Notes: generated from the letters alone by a model not told the origin. A stretch of DNA of 64,000 nucleotides from Oculatella sp. LEGE 06141 (GCF_015207605.1 NZ_JADEWO010000002.1:1-64000), one strand, 5' to 3'. Positions 37,440 to 46,703 are shown, counted from the first letter of the stretch. Translations and numbers: made by a program.

Positions 37440-37871
37440 CTAGGCAGAGAGAGATTGCGATCGTGGCCCATTCTGCTGTAAATAGTTCCCCCATTGGGCT
37501 GCCAGTGCGACATCGGTAAACGGCACACGAATGGTAGCCGCAGGCGCAGAGCGCTCAAACTCCAGTTCTACTTTGCGTCCCTTCTCTGGCGGATTTTGTA
37601 AATCGACCAGGCGATTATCGACTTTTAATTGAATGGTTTCTACTTGATCCAGGGAAAACGTTTGTAAGTTCACAGGGCCTTTGCGGGTCGGTTTGCCCCA
37701 CGTTAGCTCGTTGCCCTGCTGCCCCAACACGGCATAAATGTCGTACTTTGCTCGTTCGAACGGCTCTGCCCAGGTGCGGTAGGCTTCTAACTTTTGGTAT
37801 TCATTCCAACCGGCCCATGCTAGCCAGATGAAGACGGTGAGTAGGGGGAGCCAGAGTAAACCTCGTGTCAT
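37440..37871 (-). CDS. Conserved small membrane-anchored protein upstream of ftsQ
   Basis: A 143-residue protein with an N-terminal membrane helix (GLLWLPLLTVFIWLAWAGW, residues 4-22) and a soluble domain with strands that follow one another (NLQTFSLDQVETIQLKVD, KVELEFERSAPAATIRVPF). The segment LTWGKPTRKGP and the final QWGNYLQQNGP look conserved-like. Orientation suggests the domain is outside. Gene order with ftsQ and ftsZ suggests a division or envelope role, but this is by neighbourhood only. ATG 37871. Confidence 0.75.
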   Translation of the reverse strand: MTRGLLWLPLLTVFIWLAWAGWNEYQKLEAYRTWAEPFERAKYDIYAVLGQQGNELTWGKPTRKGPVNLQTFSLDQVETIQLKVDNRLVDLQNPPEKGRKVELEFERSAPAATIRVPFTDVALAAQWGNYLQQNGPRSQSLSA

Positions 37872-37973
37872 GGGTGGAGGACGTAATAAAAGGAACCTGT
37901 CAGTTCAAAGGAAATAACGATTTTAAGCCAGATGGGGGGGCATTGCTCAATACATTGAAACAATTCACATTTT

Positions 37974-38001
37974 GGCTTGAATGTCTGGGCTTGAATATCC
38001 G
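37974..38001. repeat. 14-bp imperfect tandem duplication
   Basis: GGCTTGAATGTCTG is followed by GGCTTGAATATCCG and a partial third copy GGCTTAACG, in the spacer before the subtilase gene. Confidence 0.8.
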
Positions 38002-38137
38002 GGCTTAACGTAGTCTCCTTTTACACCCTATACGCTGTAGTTGCACATTCCTACCAGCACCTTAAGTAAGATTCACCATCATCTGAGTGGGGTGAGTTAT
38101 CTTGGGGAGAACATGAGTGCTATGTAGGCTGGGTTGT

Positions 38138-39919
38138 ATGAAAAGACTGCTGCTGGTTGGATTGTTTGTGGTTGGTTTGGTTTGGGCGTTAGCCAGCTAC
38201 CCAGGACTGGCAACCAAGGGCAACTACCAGTCGATTGTTTTAGATTTTAACGATCGGTTAGCGCCAGACACGATCGAGCAACAGCTCAATCTCCTTGGGC
38301 AGCAGTATGGGCTTGATCCCCAACCAAACAGCATTTTTTCCCAGACTGAAAATCTGTATGTCGTAGAAGGCGATCGCCAAACGTTGCAGGCGTTGAGACG
38401 GTCTGATCTGGCGCAGTACACTGAGGCGATCGAACCCAACTATATCTATCAAATATTTGATATCCCCAACGATCCCGACTACAGCAAGCAGTGGAACCTG
38501 CGGAGCATCAATGTTGAATCGGCCTGGGATGAGACGAAAGGCAGCGGAGTCACCGTTGCGGTGATCGATACGGGAATTAGCCCTGTGCCTGACTTAAAAG
38601 CGACTCAGATCGTTGAAGGTTACGACTTTGTCAACGATCGCACCGATGCCTCTGATGATCATGGACACGGTACCCACGTTGCGGGCACGATCGCCCAGGC
38701 GACGAACAATAACTACGGGGTAGCCGGAATTGCCTACGAAGCTAACCTGATGCCGCTCAAAGTATTAGGAAGAGAGGGCGGTGGCACCGTGGCCGATATT
38801 GCAGAGGCGATTCGCTTTGCTGCCGATCAGGGTGCCGATGTGATCAACATGAGTTTGGGCGGCGGCGGTGATAGTGACGTGTTGCGAGAAGCCGTTGACT
38901 ACGCCTATCAAAAAGGAGCGGTGCTGGTGGCCGCCGCCGGTAACGCTAACAGCAACTCAGCCGCATTTCCAGCCCGTTATCCGAATGTGATTTCGGTGGC
39001 GGCGATCGACTCTAGCGGGGCAAAGGCTCCCTACTCTAACTTTGGTGCCGGTGTGGATATTTCTGCACCGGGCGGCTCCACTGGAGGCGATAACGTTCTG
39101 GGGGGTATTCTGCAAAATACGATTGATCCGATGACCGGAGAAGCCGTATTTAAGGCGTTTCAGGGAACCAGCATGGCGGCTCCCCATGTGGCGGGTGTGG
39201 CGGCACTGGTGAAGGCGATCGGCGTTGAAAACCCGGACGAGGTGGCGGCGGTTCTGAAGCAGTCTGCCAGAGTCATTGCAGAAGACGAGTTGAACTATTA
39301 CGGTTCGGGTCAACTAGATGCTGGCGCTGCCGTCAAGCTGGCGCTACGCGGCAAAATTAGCGTCCGCGACTTTTTCCGATGGTTGCGGAATAACGGCTAT
39401 CTCAACCTGCGCTTCTGGTTTGATGGTGGGGTGGTTGCTCTCATGCCCAAGATTGCGATGGTGCTTGGGTCTTACCTGTTGGCTTGGTTCTTACGTAATT
39501 ATCTGCCCATTTTCAGCTTCTCGCTGGGGTCGGGTTTGGTGGCTGGCAGTTCGGGGCTGTTCTTCCTGCGCGGGCTGTATGTATTTGATGCACCGCAGTT
39601 TCCTTTTCGGATCTTGGGTAGCTCGATTCCAGAGCTAGGCAGTGCGGTGCAAGGTAGCGCTGCTTTAAATCCGCTGTTTGCCAGTGTGCTGATTCCGTTG
39701 ATTTTGGTGGCGCTGCTGTTGGGGCATTCGCAGTGGCGCTGGGTAGCGATCGGTTCTGCCTTAGGAGTGGCATCTTGTTTGGCCGTCAGTGCTATGGTGT
39801 CGCCATCAGTCCTATGGCTTGGCAGTGGTGCGATCGCCCGCACGTTTCTAATGGCTAATGCACTCTTGTGCTTCGGACTGGCATATCTGGCAAGCAAAAC
39901 AGAGGAGCAATCCGCATGA
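38138..39919 (+). CDS. Subtilisin-like S8 serine protease with C-terminal membrane domain
   Basis: A 593-residue secreted or membrane protease. N-terminal signal or anchor MKRLLLVGLFVVGLVWALASYP; an inhibitor-like propeptide up to about residue 110; then the S8 domain with Asp in VAVIDTG near 144, His in DHGHGTHVAGT near 177 and Ser in GTSMAAPHVAG near 345. Unlike ordinary subtilases, the last 180 residues contain four to five hydrophobic helices (MVLGSYLLAWFLRNYL, FASVLIPLILVALLLGH, VAIGSALGVASCLAVSA, FLMANALLCFGLAYLA), so the protease is membrane-held. ATG 38138 gives the best signal peptide; GTG 38117, seven bases after GGGGAG, has the better ribosome site and would add seven residues. Its stop overlaps the next gene. 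Confidence 0.92.
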   Translation: MKRLLLVGLFVVGLVWALASYPGLATKGNYQSIVLDFNDRLAPDTIEQQLNLLGQQYGLDPQPNSIFSQTENLYVVEGDRQTLQALRRSDLAQYTEAIEPNYIYQIFDIPNDPDYSKQWNLRSINVESAWDETKGSGVTVAVIDTGISPVPDLKATQIVEGYDFVNDRTDASDDHGHGTHVAGTIAQATNNNYGVAGIAYEANLMPLKVLGREGGGTVADIAEAIRFAADQGADVINMSLGGGGDSDVLREAVDYAYQKGAVLVAAAGNANSNSAAFPARYPNVISVAAIDSSGAKAPYSNFGAGVDISAPGGSTGGDNVLGGILQNTIDPMTGEAVFKAFQGTSMAAPHVAGVAALVKAIGVENPDEVAAVLKQSARVIAEDELNYYGSGQLDAGAAVKLALRGKISVRDFFRWLRNNGYLNLRFWFDGGVVALMPKIAMVLGSYLLAWFLRNYLPIFSFSLGSGLVAGSSGLFFLRGLYVFDAPQFPFRILGSSIPELGSAVQGSAALNPLFASVLIPLILVALLLGHSQWRWVAIGSALGVASCLAVSAMVSPSVLWLGSGAIARTFLMANALLCFGLAYLASKTEEQSA

Positions 39920-40143
39920 GTATTACGGTTGAGGGCAAGGTTCAACATTCTGATATGGGAGCCGGAACCTGGGCATTGGTGTCGGGTAAGGGTGAAACCT
40001 ACGAAATCCACCACGATGCGCCAGATGGCTTGCTAACGGAAGGCTTAAAGGTAAAGGTGAAGGGCGATATCCGCGAGGATGTGATGACCACCGCCATGAT
40101 TGGGCCTGTATTAGAAGTAAAAAGCTTTGAGGTGGTGAAGTAG
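39916..40143 (+). CDS. Small beta-rich protein coupled to the subtilase
   Basis: A 75-residue protein starting at ATG 39916 inside the subtilase stop (ATGA), so it is translationally coupled. It consists almost only of strands (SITVEGKVQHSDMGAGTWAL, KGETYEIHHDAP, LKVKVKGDIRED, VLEVKSFEVV), suggestive of a small OB-fold barrel; DUF5818-like proteins look similar. No signal peptide. It may modulate or accompany the protease, or simply share its transcript. A terminator-like hairpin follows 55 bases on. Confidence 0.8.
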   Translation: MSITVEGKVQHSDMGAGTWALVSGKGETYEIHHDAPDGLLTEGLKVKVKGDIREDVMTTAMIGPVLEVKSFEVVK

Positions 40144-40197
40144 TCGTCCTGTTTCAACGGTAGTCTGTCTGACTCCGACCGCTCTAACACCTGAATA

Positions 40198-40243
40198 AAC
40201 CCCAGAGTCCTGCGGCTGGCGCTTCAAGGATTCTGGGGGTTTT
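40198..40243 (+). terminator. Terminator after subtilase operon
   Basis: AACCCCAGAGTCCT (40198-40211) pairs with AGGATTCTGGGGGTT (40227-40241) with one wobble and one bulge, followed by TTTT on the plus strand. Confidence 0.8.
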
Positions 40244-40348
40244 CATTTCTATATGAATGGCGATCGCAGCGGTGGGCGCATACGAACGGTTCTAAAACGC
40301 AGAGACGGGAAAAGAGGCAATGATTCGCGTCTTTACAGTAGGACTGGG

Positions 40349-40669
40349 CTAGGATGCAGGAACCTGGTCTAAAACCGCCTGCAATCGGCTGCGGAATTCG
40401 CCTTTAGGGTGCCCCCCTTTGACTTCTCCCACAATCGTGAATTCTCCTTCGGGAGCGTCACAGATGATGTAGGTGGGCCATCCCATCCCTTCTTTATCGG
40501 GATATTGGGCAAGTAGCACCTTGCGATATTTGCGATAGGTTGCCGTATCCTGCATCTTGACATCAACGAACTGTAATCCTAGCTCTTCAGCTACCTTTTG
40601 GTCGTAAAACGCCATCTTATGGCAGATCCCACAATCTTCTGAAGAGAATTTGATCACGCTCAGAGTCAT
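40349..40669 (-). CDS. Thioredoxin-like protein
   Basis: A 106-residue thioredoxin-fold protein with the redox motif C-G-I-C in FSSEDCGICHKM near residue 13-16, preceded by the strand SVIKF and followed by LQFVDVKMQDTATY, GMGWPTYIICD with the cis-Pro, and a C-terminal helix. The CGIC pair differs from CGPC of classic thioredoxin. ATG 40669 is chosen (GGAG ten bases upstream); the longer frame starting 40726 has no ribosome site. Probably a small thiol-disulfide reductase; target unknown. Confidence 0.85.
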   Translation of the reverse strand: MTLSVIKFSSEDCGICHKMAFYDQKVAEELGLQFVDVKMQDTATYRKYRKVLLAQYPDKEGMGWPTYIICDAPEGEFTIVGEVKGGHPKGEFRSRLQAVLDQVPAS

Positions 40670-40787
40670 AGTCAACGAACTCCAAATCCAAACGTTCGGG
40701 TATGTTTCTTTACTCAAGAGTGACAAGAATCGTTTAGGCTAGGCAACTCAATTTAGTATTTCGCTACAAACCGCCCGTTCGACAAAA

Positions 40788-40822
40788 CCGCCCGTAGGGT
40801 TGCGATCGCAATCTACAGGCGG
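40788..40822 (-). terminator. Hairpin centred on a HIP1 site downstream of pgk
   Basis: CCGCCCGTAGG and CCTACAGGCGG-like arms flank TTGCGATCGCAA, so the whole 35 bases fold into one nearly perfect stem with the HIP1 octamer at its centre (40802-40809). It lies 47 bases beyond the pgk stop. No T-run. Confidence 0.5.
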
Positions 40823-40868
40823 CGTAGTCGTTGAAGTAGGTTACGATTCTCGATTCACTCGGTCTACG

Positions 40869-42074
40869 TCAGGCATCGTCTAGCGCTGCAATGCCAGGAA
40901 GCTCTTTGCCTTCGAGCAGTTCCAGGCTGGCACCGCCTCCGGTCGAAATATGGCTCATCTGGTCGGCTACACCCACTTTTTCAACGGCAGCCACCGAGTC
41001 GCCACCGCCAATAATGGTGGTAACGCCTTGCTTGGTCAAGCCTGCCAGGGTGTGGGCGATCGCCTCCGTTCCCTTAGCAAACTGATCCATCTCAAATACG
41101 CCCATGGGGCCGTTCCAGATCGCGCTCTTGCACTGAGTTAGGGCATCCTGGAACACCTTAACTGAATCGGGGCCAATATCTAAGCCCATCCACCCGTCGG
41201 GAATATCGTTGATGCTAACGGTTTGAGCGTTGGCATCTGCTGCAAAATTGTCTGCAATGACAACATCGGTTGGCAACAGCAGATCAATACCTCGCTCTTT
41301 GGCTTTAGCTTCTAGCGATTTCGCCAACTCCAGTTTGTCTTCTTCCACCAGCGACTTGCCAACGTTCAGACCACGAGCTTTGTAGAAAGTAAAGATCATC
41401 CCGCCGCCAATCAGCAGTTTGTCTACTTTATCGAGCAGGGTTTCAATTACGCCAATTTTGCTAGATACTTTCGAACCGCCGATGATGGCTGCCAGGGGGC
41501 GCTGGGGATTTTCGATCGCATTCTGGAGGTATTCCAGTTCCTTCTCGATCAAGAATCCTGCTACAGACGGTCTCAAATAGTGGGTTACCCCTTCGGTAGA
41601 CGCATGGGCGCGGTGAGCAGTGCCAAACGCATCGTTAACATACAGATCCGCTACAGACGCTAACTTCTTTGCAAATTCTGGATCATTTTTCTCTTCTTCT
41701 GCATAGAATCGCACGTTCTCTAGCAGCACAACCTGCCCAGGAAGCATGGCTTCAACGGTTTTGTTCACCTCGTCGCCAATACAATCGTCTGTTTTGGTGA
41801 CGTTTTGCCCTAGCAACTCAGAGAGACGGGTCGCAACCGGAGTCAGGCGCATGCTCTCGTTGACTTGACCTTTAGGGCGGCCAAAATGGCTACAAAGAAT
41901 GACTTTGGCATCTTTGGAGAGCAAGTCCTGGATGGTTGGCAGCGCGGCGCGGATGCGCGTGTCGTCTGTAATGTTGCCTTCTCCATCCAAGGGCACGTTA
42001 AAATCGGCTCTGACCAACACCCGTTTGCCAGATAAGTCTGATCTGGATAAATTTGCTAGAGTTTTTTTTGACAC
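40869..42074 (-). CDS. pgk: Phosphoglycerate kinase
   Basis: A 401-residue PGK, making ATP from 1,3-bisphosphoglycerate in glycolysis and, in reverse, feeding the Calvin cycle. Seen: [67 protein letters not shown] and [13 protein letters not shown], all standard. The frame starts with GTG at 42074; AGGGGG lies at a suitable distance, and [10 protein letters not shown] is the expected N-terminus, so GTG is accepted. Monocistronic. Confidence 0.98.
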   Translation of the reverse strand: MSKKTLANLSRSDLSGKRVLVRADFNVPLDGEGNITDDTRIRAALPTIQDLLSKDAKVILCSHFGRPKGQVNESMRLTPVATRLSELLGQNVTKTDDCIGDEVNKTVEAMLPGQVVLLENVRFYAEEEKNDPEFAKKLASVADLYVNDAFGTAHRAHASTEGVTHYLRPSVAGFLIEKELEYLQNAIENPQRPLAAIIGGSKVSSKIGVIETLLDKVDKLLIGGGMIFTFYKARGLNVGKSLVEEDKLELAKSLEAKAKERGIDLLLPTDVVIADNFAADANAQTVSINDIPDGWMGLDIGPDSVKVFQDALTQCKSAIWNGPMGVFEMDQFAKGTEAIAHTLAGLTKQGVTTIIGGGDSVAAVEKVGVADQMSHISTGGGASLELLEGKELPGIAALDDA

Positions 42075-42323
42075 TGCTGGAACCCCCTAGTGAGTCTTTA
42101 TACCTATTGTTCATTGTAAAACGTCGGGGATCATTCATAGAGGGCAATTTACATCATCAGCTTTTGACTTTATGCCAACTGAATGGCGATCGATAACGGA
42201 GAATAGAGTTAGTTGATTTCGTGTTCGGTGGAAAACGGCTGGAAGCTGATTACGATCGCTGACTCTGCATGATCCCGACACCGTCCACATTTTACCGGAG
42301 TCTACGTCCCAACGAGGCGTGCC

Positions 42324-42731
42324 ATGTTTAAGACTGTTCTATTTCCAATCGACGGCAGCCGAGAATCTCGTGAAGCGGCTGATAGGGTCGCTGAGATCGT
42401 GAAAAACTGCGGTAGCCGCTTATATGTTGTGTCTGTGGTCGAGCCTCCTTCTGAAGAGTCTCCTGTTTCAGAGATGTCATCCCCAGAGGCGATCGCCGAA
42501 TTGTTGGCAACAGCAAAGACGCTATTTCGCGATTTGGGTATCACTATTACTGAAGCGATCGAACGAGAAGGCAAACCGGCGTTTGTCATCTGTGATGTCG
42601 CTGATGAGCTAAATGCTGATCTGATCGTGATGGGCTGTCGCGGCCTGGGGCTAACCGACGAAGGTGCTGCCGAAAGTGTGACTAATCGAGTCATTAACCT
42701 ATCGCCTTGTCCGGTGCTGGTAGTGCCTTGA
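42324..42731 (+). CDS. Universal stress protein, small UspA-type
   Basis: A 135-residue one-domain UspA protein. The N-terminal strand is MFKTVLFPIDGS; the nucleotide loop is altered to MGCRGLGLTDEGAAESVTNRVI followed by PCPVLVVP, which keeps the glycines but differs in spacing from the first stress protein of this window. GAGG precedes ATG 42324. Alone on its strand. Confidence 0.9.
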   Translation: MFKTVLFPIDGSRESREAADRVAEIVKNCGSRLYVVSVVEPPSEESPVSEMSSPEAIAELLATAKTLFRDLGITITEAIEREGKPAFVICDVADELNADLIVMGCRGLGLTDEGAAESVTNRVINLSPCPVLVVP

Positions 42732-43053
42732 TGTTGTGCGGTTACGGCTAATTCTAAGCAAGCGGCGGTCATACCGTGGCTTGCTGGCTGTCGCTGGTTT
42801 AGCGACACAAAATCATGCTCAGTGATTGGCGATCGCCCCGACGCGACGAAGAATCTGCGTTTCGTAACGCGAACGATCGCCTTCCCAGTGCTAGGGTGAA
42901 GATTGACAACAGCCCAGCCACACGCGTTGATGTGCAGGGAGAACAGACGTGCTGTAACGTCTGCGATCGCTGGGTTTAAGTTGCCGAGCTTAAACTGCTG
43001 AGCTTAAACTGCTGAGTTCATCAGTATCTATTCAAACGCTGGCTGCATTCATC
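42732..43053. other. Intergenic with short repeats
   Basis: No gene; a 14-bp duplication lies at 42983-43010. The promoter of the RbgA gene should lie near its end. Confidence 0.4.
42983..43010. repeat. 14-bp tandem duplication
   Basis: GCCGAGCTTAAACT and GCTGAGCTTAAACT follow head to tail, one base different, with a partial third copy GCTGAGTT. Confidence 0.88.
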
Positions 43054-43917
43054 ATGACCTCTCCTCGTATCCAGTGGTATCCCGGCCACATTGCCAAAGC
43101 TGAAAAGCAGTTGGTTGAGCAATTAAAAAAAGTAGATGTGGTGTTGGAGGTGCGAGACGCTCGCATTCCACTAGCCACCCATCATCCACGGGTGAACCAT
43201 TGGGTTGGCAGCAAGGAGCGGGTGCTGGTGCTAAACCGAATGGATATGATTCCGGCCAGTGTGAAGCAAGCCTGGATGAAATGGTTTGTTGAGCAAGGCA
43301 GCCAACCTTACTTCACCAATGCTAATCATGGACAGGGTGTTGCCGACCTGGCTCAAGCCACCCATACGGCTGGAGATCAAATGAACCAGCGTCGGCGCGA
43401 TCGCGGTATGCTGCCGCGCCCGGTGCGAGCCGTTGTGATTGGCTTTCCCAACGTTGGCAAGTCCGCGTTGATTAACCGTCTACTCAATCGCCGGGTGGTC
43501 GATAGCGCTCGTCGTCCAGGGGTAACGCGGCAACTGCGCTGGATTCGAATCTCTGACCAGCTTGAGTTACTCGACGCGCCAGGGGTACTTCCTGCCCAGT
43601 TAGATGACCAGGATGCGGCGTTAAAGCTAGCCATTTGTGATGATATTGGTGAGGCCGCGTATGATAACCAGCGGGTTGCTGCGGCTCTGGTGGACATGCT
43701 TAACCGCATTCAGGCGCAAGCCCCAGAGATGATGCCAGTGCAGCCGTTGACCTCTCGCTATGGGGTGGATACGGACTCTATATCGGGCGAGCTGTATCTG
43801 GCAACGTTGGCAGAACAGCGGTTCAACGGAGACATCGAACGTGCGGCGCGTCAACTGTTGAACGATTTTCGCAAAGGCTTGATGGGCGCGATTCCGCTTG
43901 AGTTGCCGTTGAGCTGA
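43054..43917 (+). CDS. rbgA: Ribosome biogenesis GTPase RbgA/YlqF
   Basis: A 287-residue circularly permuted GTPase that assists late 50S subunit assembly. The motif order is permuted as the family demands: the NKxD-like G4 NRMD at 61-64 comes first, then G1 GFPNVGKS at 130-137, G2 region RRPGVTRQ and G3 DAPG near 172. The N-terminal QWYPGHIAKAEKQL is diagnostic. The C-terminal ANTAR-like part ends in DIERAARQLLNDFRKG. ATG 43054. In Gram-positives the gene is called rbgA or ylqF; bacterial essentiality is known in Bacillus. Confidence 0.95.
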   Translation: MTSPRIQWYPGHIAKAEKQLVEQLKKVDVVLEVRDARIPLATHHPRVNHWVGSKERVLVLNRMDMIPASVKQAWMKWFVEQGSQPYFTNANHGQGVADLAQATHTAGDQMNQRRRDRGMLPRPVRAVVIGFPNVGKSALINRLLNRRVVDSARRPGVTRQLRWIRISDQLELLDAPGVLPAQLDDQDAALKLAICDDIGEAAYDNQRVAAALVDMLNRIQAQAPEMMPVQPLTSRYGVDTDSISGELYLATLAEQRFNGDIERAARQLLNDFRKGLMGAIPLELPLS

Positions 43918-43999
43918 TTGGTCTGGCAAAGACAGAAGTTGCGATCGCGCCAGCTTGGACCACGTTGGAGTGCCGTGAACTATTGGCAGCCGCTTTTTC

Positions 44000-44806
44000 T
44001 CAAGCTTTGAATGCCACAACTCGAATCCGGCGATAATCGGCAAACCAGGTACCGTTGCGATATAGCCTGGAGCGGGTTCGTGTCTCGATTTCCGTCAGCA
44101 GGGTTGCCTGTTGCTCGGCAGGAATTGTCCGCAGGAAGCGATCGCCAAACATCCTCACCCAATGTTGCAATCCCTGCTCTCCGTCTAGCGGAGTGGGGCG
44201 ATCGAACAAAGCGGCAAAGCGAACGTCAAACCCGTGCTGCTCTAGCAGCGTTGTATATTCACCAATGCTGGGGAAATACCACGACTCGGCAACTGGTGCC
44301 GGGTGGGCGGCGATCGCCACGGTCTGAGACATGGCTTGAGACATGGCATCGGTGATTAATTGCACATTACCCTTGCCCCCAAACTCGGCCACAAACCGCC
44401 CTCCTGGTTTCAACGCCTGCCAAATGCTGGCGATCGCGGCTTCGGGATCTCGAATCCAGTGCAAAACAGCATTAGAAAAAACAGCGTCGAACTCTGAAGC
44501 AAACGATAGCCGAGTGGCATCGGCTACCTCAAAATGCAGGTTTGGATAGTGGGTGCGAGCTTGCTCAATCATCTCAGCCGAAGCATCAACGGCAGTGACA
44601 ATTGCTCCGCAGACAGCTATTTGGTGGGCTAAATGTCCGGTGCCGCACCCCAGATCCAGAATATGCTCTCCTGCTGCTGGTGCCAGGAGTGCCAGCACAT
44701 CTGCACCCAACTGGGATACAAAAGCATGGTGGCGATCGTATAACTCAGGATTCCAGGATGTTGGGGCCGATAGATTGCGATCGTCAGTGGCCGGACGCTG
44801 CTCCAT
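44000..44806 (-). CDS. Class I SAM-dependent methyltransferase (trans-aconitate type)
   Basis: A 268-residue methyltransferase. Motif I ILDLGCGTGHLA near residue 49-60, VTAVDASAEMIEQA (motif II acidic residue), DAVFSNAVLHWI (motif IV) and LKPGGRFVAEFGG (post-IV) are all present. The resemblance to trans-aconitate methyltransferase lies in the HWI...FVAEFGGKGN segment and the overall length. Substrate is uncertain. ATG 44806 is chosen over the TTG at 44818. A short duplication in the DNA encodes the repeat MSQAMSQT. Confidence 0.9.
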   Translation of the reverse strand: MEQRPATDDRNLSAPTSWNPELYDRHHAFVSQLGADVLALLAPAAGEHILDLGCGTGHLAHQIAVCGAIVTAVDASAEMIEQARTHYPNLHFEVADATRLSFASEFDAVFSNAVLHWIRDPEAAIASIWQALKPGGRFVAEFGGKGNVQLITDAMSQAMSQTVAIAAHPAPVAESWYFPSIGEYTTLLEQHGFDVRFAALFDRPTPLDGEQGLQHWVRMFGDRFLRTIPAEQQATLLTEIETRTRSRLYRNGTWFADYRRIRVVAFKA

Positions 44807-44877
44807 AATACGACTCAATACGTTGCCCCAATCCTACCGCACTCCGCTGGCCGCGTTAGCCCTTCAGTTGCTCGGCG

Positions 44878-45957
44878 CTATACCGTGATAGCCGGATGAG
44901 TTGGGTAAATCGCCGCTAAATCGGGTTCGTGCCACACTTGCCCATCTAGCGCCATTTGTTCAATCAGGCTGGCTAGCCGCAGGGCTTTGAGTGCCTGCTC
45001 GCCGCCCACAGACGGTTGGTTTCCGCCCCGGACGCAGTGAACAAAGTGTTCTAATTCTGCATGAAGCGGCTCAATATTGCTGGTATATACCTTTTCAATC
45101 AAGCCGTCCTGCCGATAGAGCACCTGGCCGTAGTCGGTGCGACAGTTTGCAGTTACCTGACGATGAATCAGAATTTCGTTGTTCAGAAAATCTGCTTCGG
45201 TGAGGGAATTTTTGCAGTGGGCGGCAATGCGACGAATCTTGCGATGGGTGACTTTGCTGGCCGTCACGGTAGATACGATCCCGTTGGCAAAACCCAGAGT
45301 GGCGGTCACATAATCTAAATAACCAGAATCAGCCGCACGGCTACCGCTTGCGGTGAGTTTAGTGACGGGGGCACCTGCTAGCTCCAGCAGCAGGTCGATG
45401 TCATGAATCATCAGATCCAGCACGACAGACACATCATTAGCGCGATCGGAATAGGGGCTCATCCGATGCGCTTCCAGAGCCAATAGCTCTTCTGTTTTGA
45501 GAACCTTGTTCAGTTCTTGAAAGGCTGGATTAAACCGCTCAATGTGGCCAACCTGCAAGATACAGTGTGATTTTGCCGCTGCATTGACGAGTGATTCGGC
45601 TTCCGCAATGCTGGCCGCGATCGGCTTCTCGATTAAAACGTGAACGCCCGCCTGGAGGCACGCCATCCCAACTGAATAATGTAAGCGGGTAGGCACAGCG
45701 ACACAAACAGCATCAACGTGCTCTAATAAATCGCGGTAGTCTTCAAAAAAACGAACGCGATACTTACTGGCCGTATCGATGCCTCGCTCAACGTTAATAT
45801 CTGCCACGCCTACTAACTCAACGTCCTTCAAAAGGCCAAGGATGCGAGTATGATGCTGACCCATATTGCCCACCCCAATTACTCCAATGCGTATTGGCTC
45901 AGGATGGTTGCGTTGACTGTGGGTATCGTTGTTGCCGACTGATAAACTCTCTTGCAC
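44878..45957 (-). CDS. Gfo/Idh/MocA-family oxidoreductase
   Basis: A 359-residue NAD(P)-dependent dehydrogenase. The Rossmann part has RIGVIGVGNMGQHH, then VGVADIN, VCVAVPTRLH and the EKPIA motif with the catalytic-region Lys; the C-terminal alpha/beta half includes VLDLMIHDIDLLLELAG. Members reduce or oxidise sugars, inositol or biliverdin-like compounds; a UDP-N-acetylglucosamine-type substrate is possible given the HIERFNPAFQEL segment, but I cannot say. GTG 45957 with GGAG nine bases upstream is accepted as start. Confidence 0.9.
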   Translation of the reverse strand: MQESLSVGNNDTHSQRNHPEPIRIGVIGVGNMGQHHTRILGLLKDVELVGVADINVERGIDTASKYRVRFFEDYRDLLEHVDAVCVAVPTRLHYSVGMACLQAGVHVLIEKPIAASIAEAESLVNAAAKSHCILQVGHIERFNPAFQELNKVLKTEELLALEAHRMSPYSDRANDVSVVLDLMIHDIDLLLELAGAPVTKLTASGSRAADSGYLDYVTATLGFANGIVSTVTASKVTHRKIRRIAAHCKNSLTEADFLNNEILIHRQVTANCRTDYGQVLYRQDGLIEKVYTSNIEPLHAELEHFVHCVRGGNQPSVGGEQALKALRLASLIEQMALDGQVWHEPDLAAIYPTHPAITV

Positions 45958-46312
45958 TCCTGTTATCTCCTACACCACTAGGATCACGTTTGTTGAGTAC
46001 CTTTAATAAGCTGTTAATAAGCTGTTGTGCGCGGCTCAAACCACCGAAAATAGTATCACAATGATCCACTTTATAAAGAATTTTGAAGATTTACTCAAAC
46101 CCATCATATCAGTGACCCCGCTTTAATTCTGCAAGTTCAACTGACAGAGCGTTTCTGGAGATGTGTCAGTTTCCATCCTGGCATGGCTGCTGGAACAATG
46201 ACCCTCAGGCGTTGTAAGCCTCCATTTGCCAGAACACTCCTCAGAAATGAGTCAACCATAAACTGCGGCTCTTGTTCTTGCCTGTCTTAAAAGATAGATA
46301 TTGAGGGCAAGT
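45958..46312. other. Intergenic with a short tandem repeat
   Basis: No gene seen. TTAATAAGCTG occurs twice in tandem at 46003-46024. The promoter of the oxidoreductase gene must be here. Confidence 0.4.
46003..46024. repeat. 11-bp exact tandem duplication
   Basis: TTAATAAGCTG (46003-46013) is repeated exactly at 46014-46024. Confidence 0.9.
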
Positions 46313-46534
46313 TTAGAATTTGGAGTCGCAGGGAATGCGGCTGGCCTGCAACCAACCCAGGGCGAGGCCAATTAGCACCAGTTGAACCGCTGGCGGTGCC
46401 CAGGCAAAGCCCCACGTGATGCTGATTGCACTAGCCGCTGTTGCGGCGATCGCATACACTTCGTCCGATCGCCGCAAGCGTAGCCCTGTGAGACCAAACG
46501 CGATCGCGGCTGAAATGAGATAAAGCCAAAGCAT
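46313..46534 (-). CDS. Small membrane protein
   Basis: A 73-residue protein with two or three membrane helices (LWLYLISAAIAFGLTGLRL, IAATAASAISITWGFAWAP, VQLVLIGLALGWLQ). AAGGA stands seven bases before ATG 46534. I recognise no family. It lies downstream, on the same strand, of an ArsR-type regulator gene, separated by 170 bases with an AT-rich palindrome, so it may be its target. Confidence 0.7.
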   Translation of the reverse strand: MLWLYLISAAIAFGLTGLRLRRSDEVYAIAATAASAISITWGFAWAPPAVQLVLIGLALGWLQASRIPCDSKF

Positions 46535-46590
46535 GGGGTGTTCCTTACAAGTACTTCAAAGAGGCGGCCTATGGTCTGTAGAATTGTTGT

Positions 46591-46612
46591 TAGATATATA
46601 GATATATGTCTA
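46591..46612. promoter_or_regulatory. AT-rich imperfect palindrome, possible operator
   Basis: TAGATATAT (46591-46599) and ATATGTCTA (46604-46612) are reverse complements with one mismatch, separated by four bases, 57 bases before the small membrane gene. Shape and composition fit an ArsR/SmtB-type operator, but no binding is shown. Confidence 0.45.
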
Positions 46613-46703
46613 AATAAAGCGGTCTAAATAACGTAGATAGCTGTTGGGTGTATTGCTGCTATGCCATTGGGATAGCAGTGGGGCAAGGTCGCTCAACCGG
46701 GAG

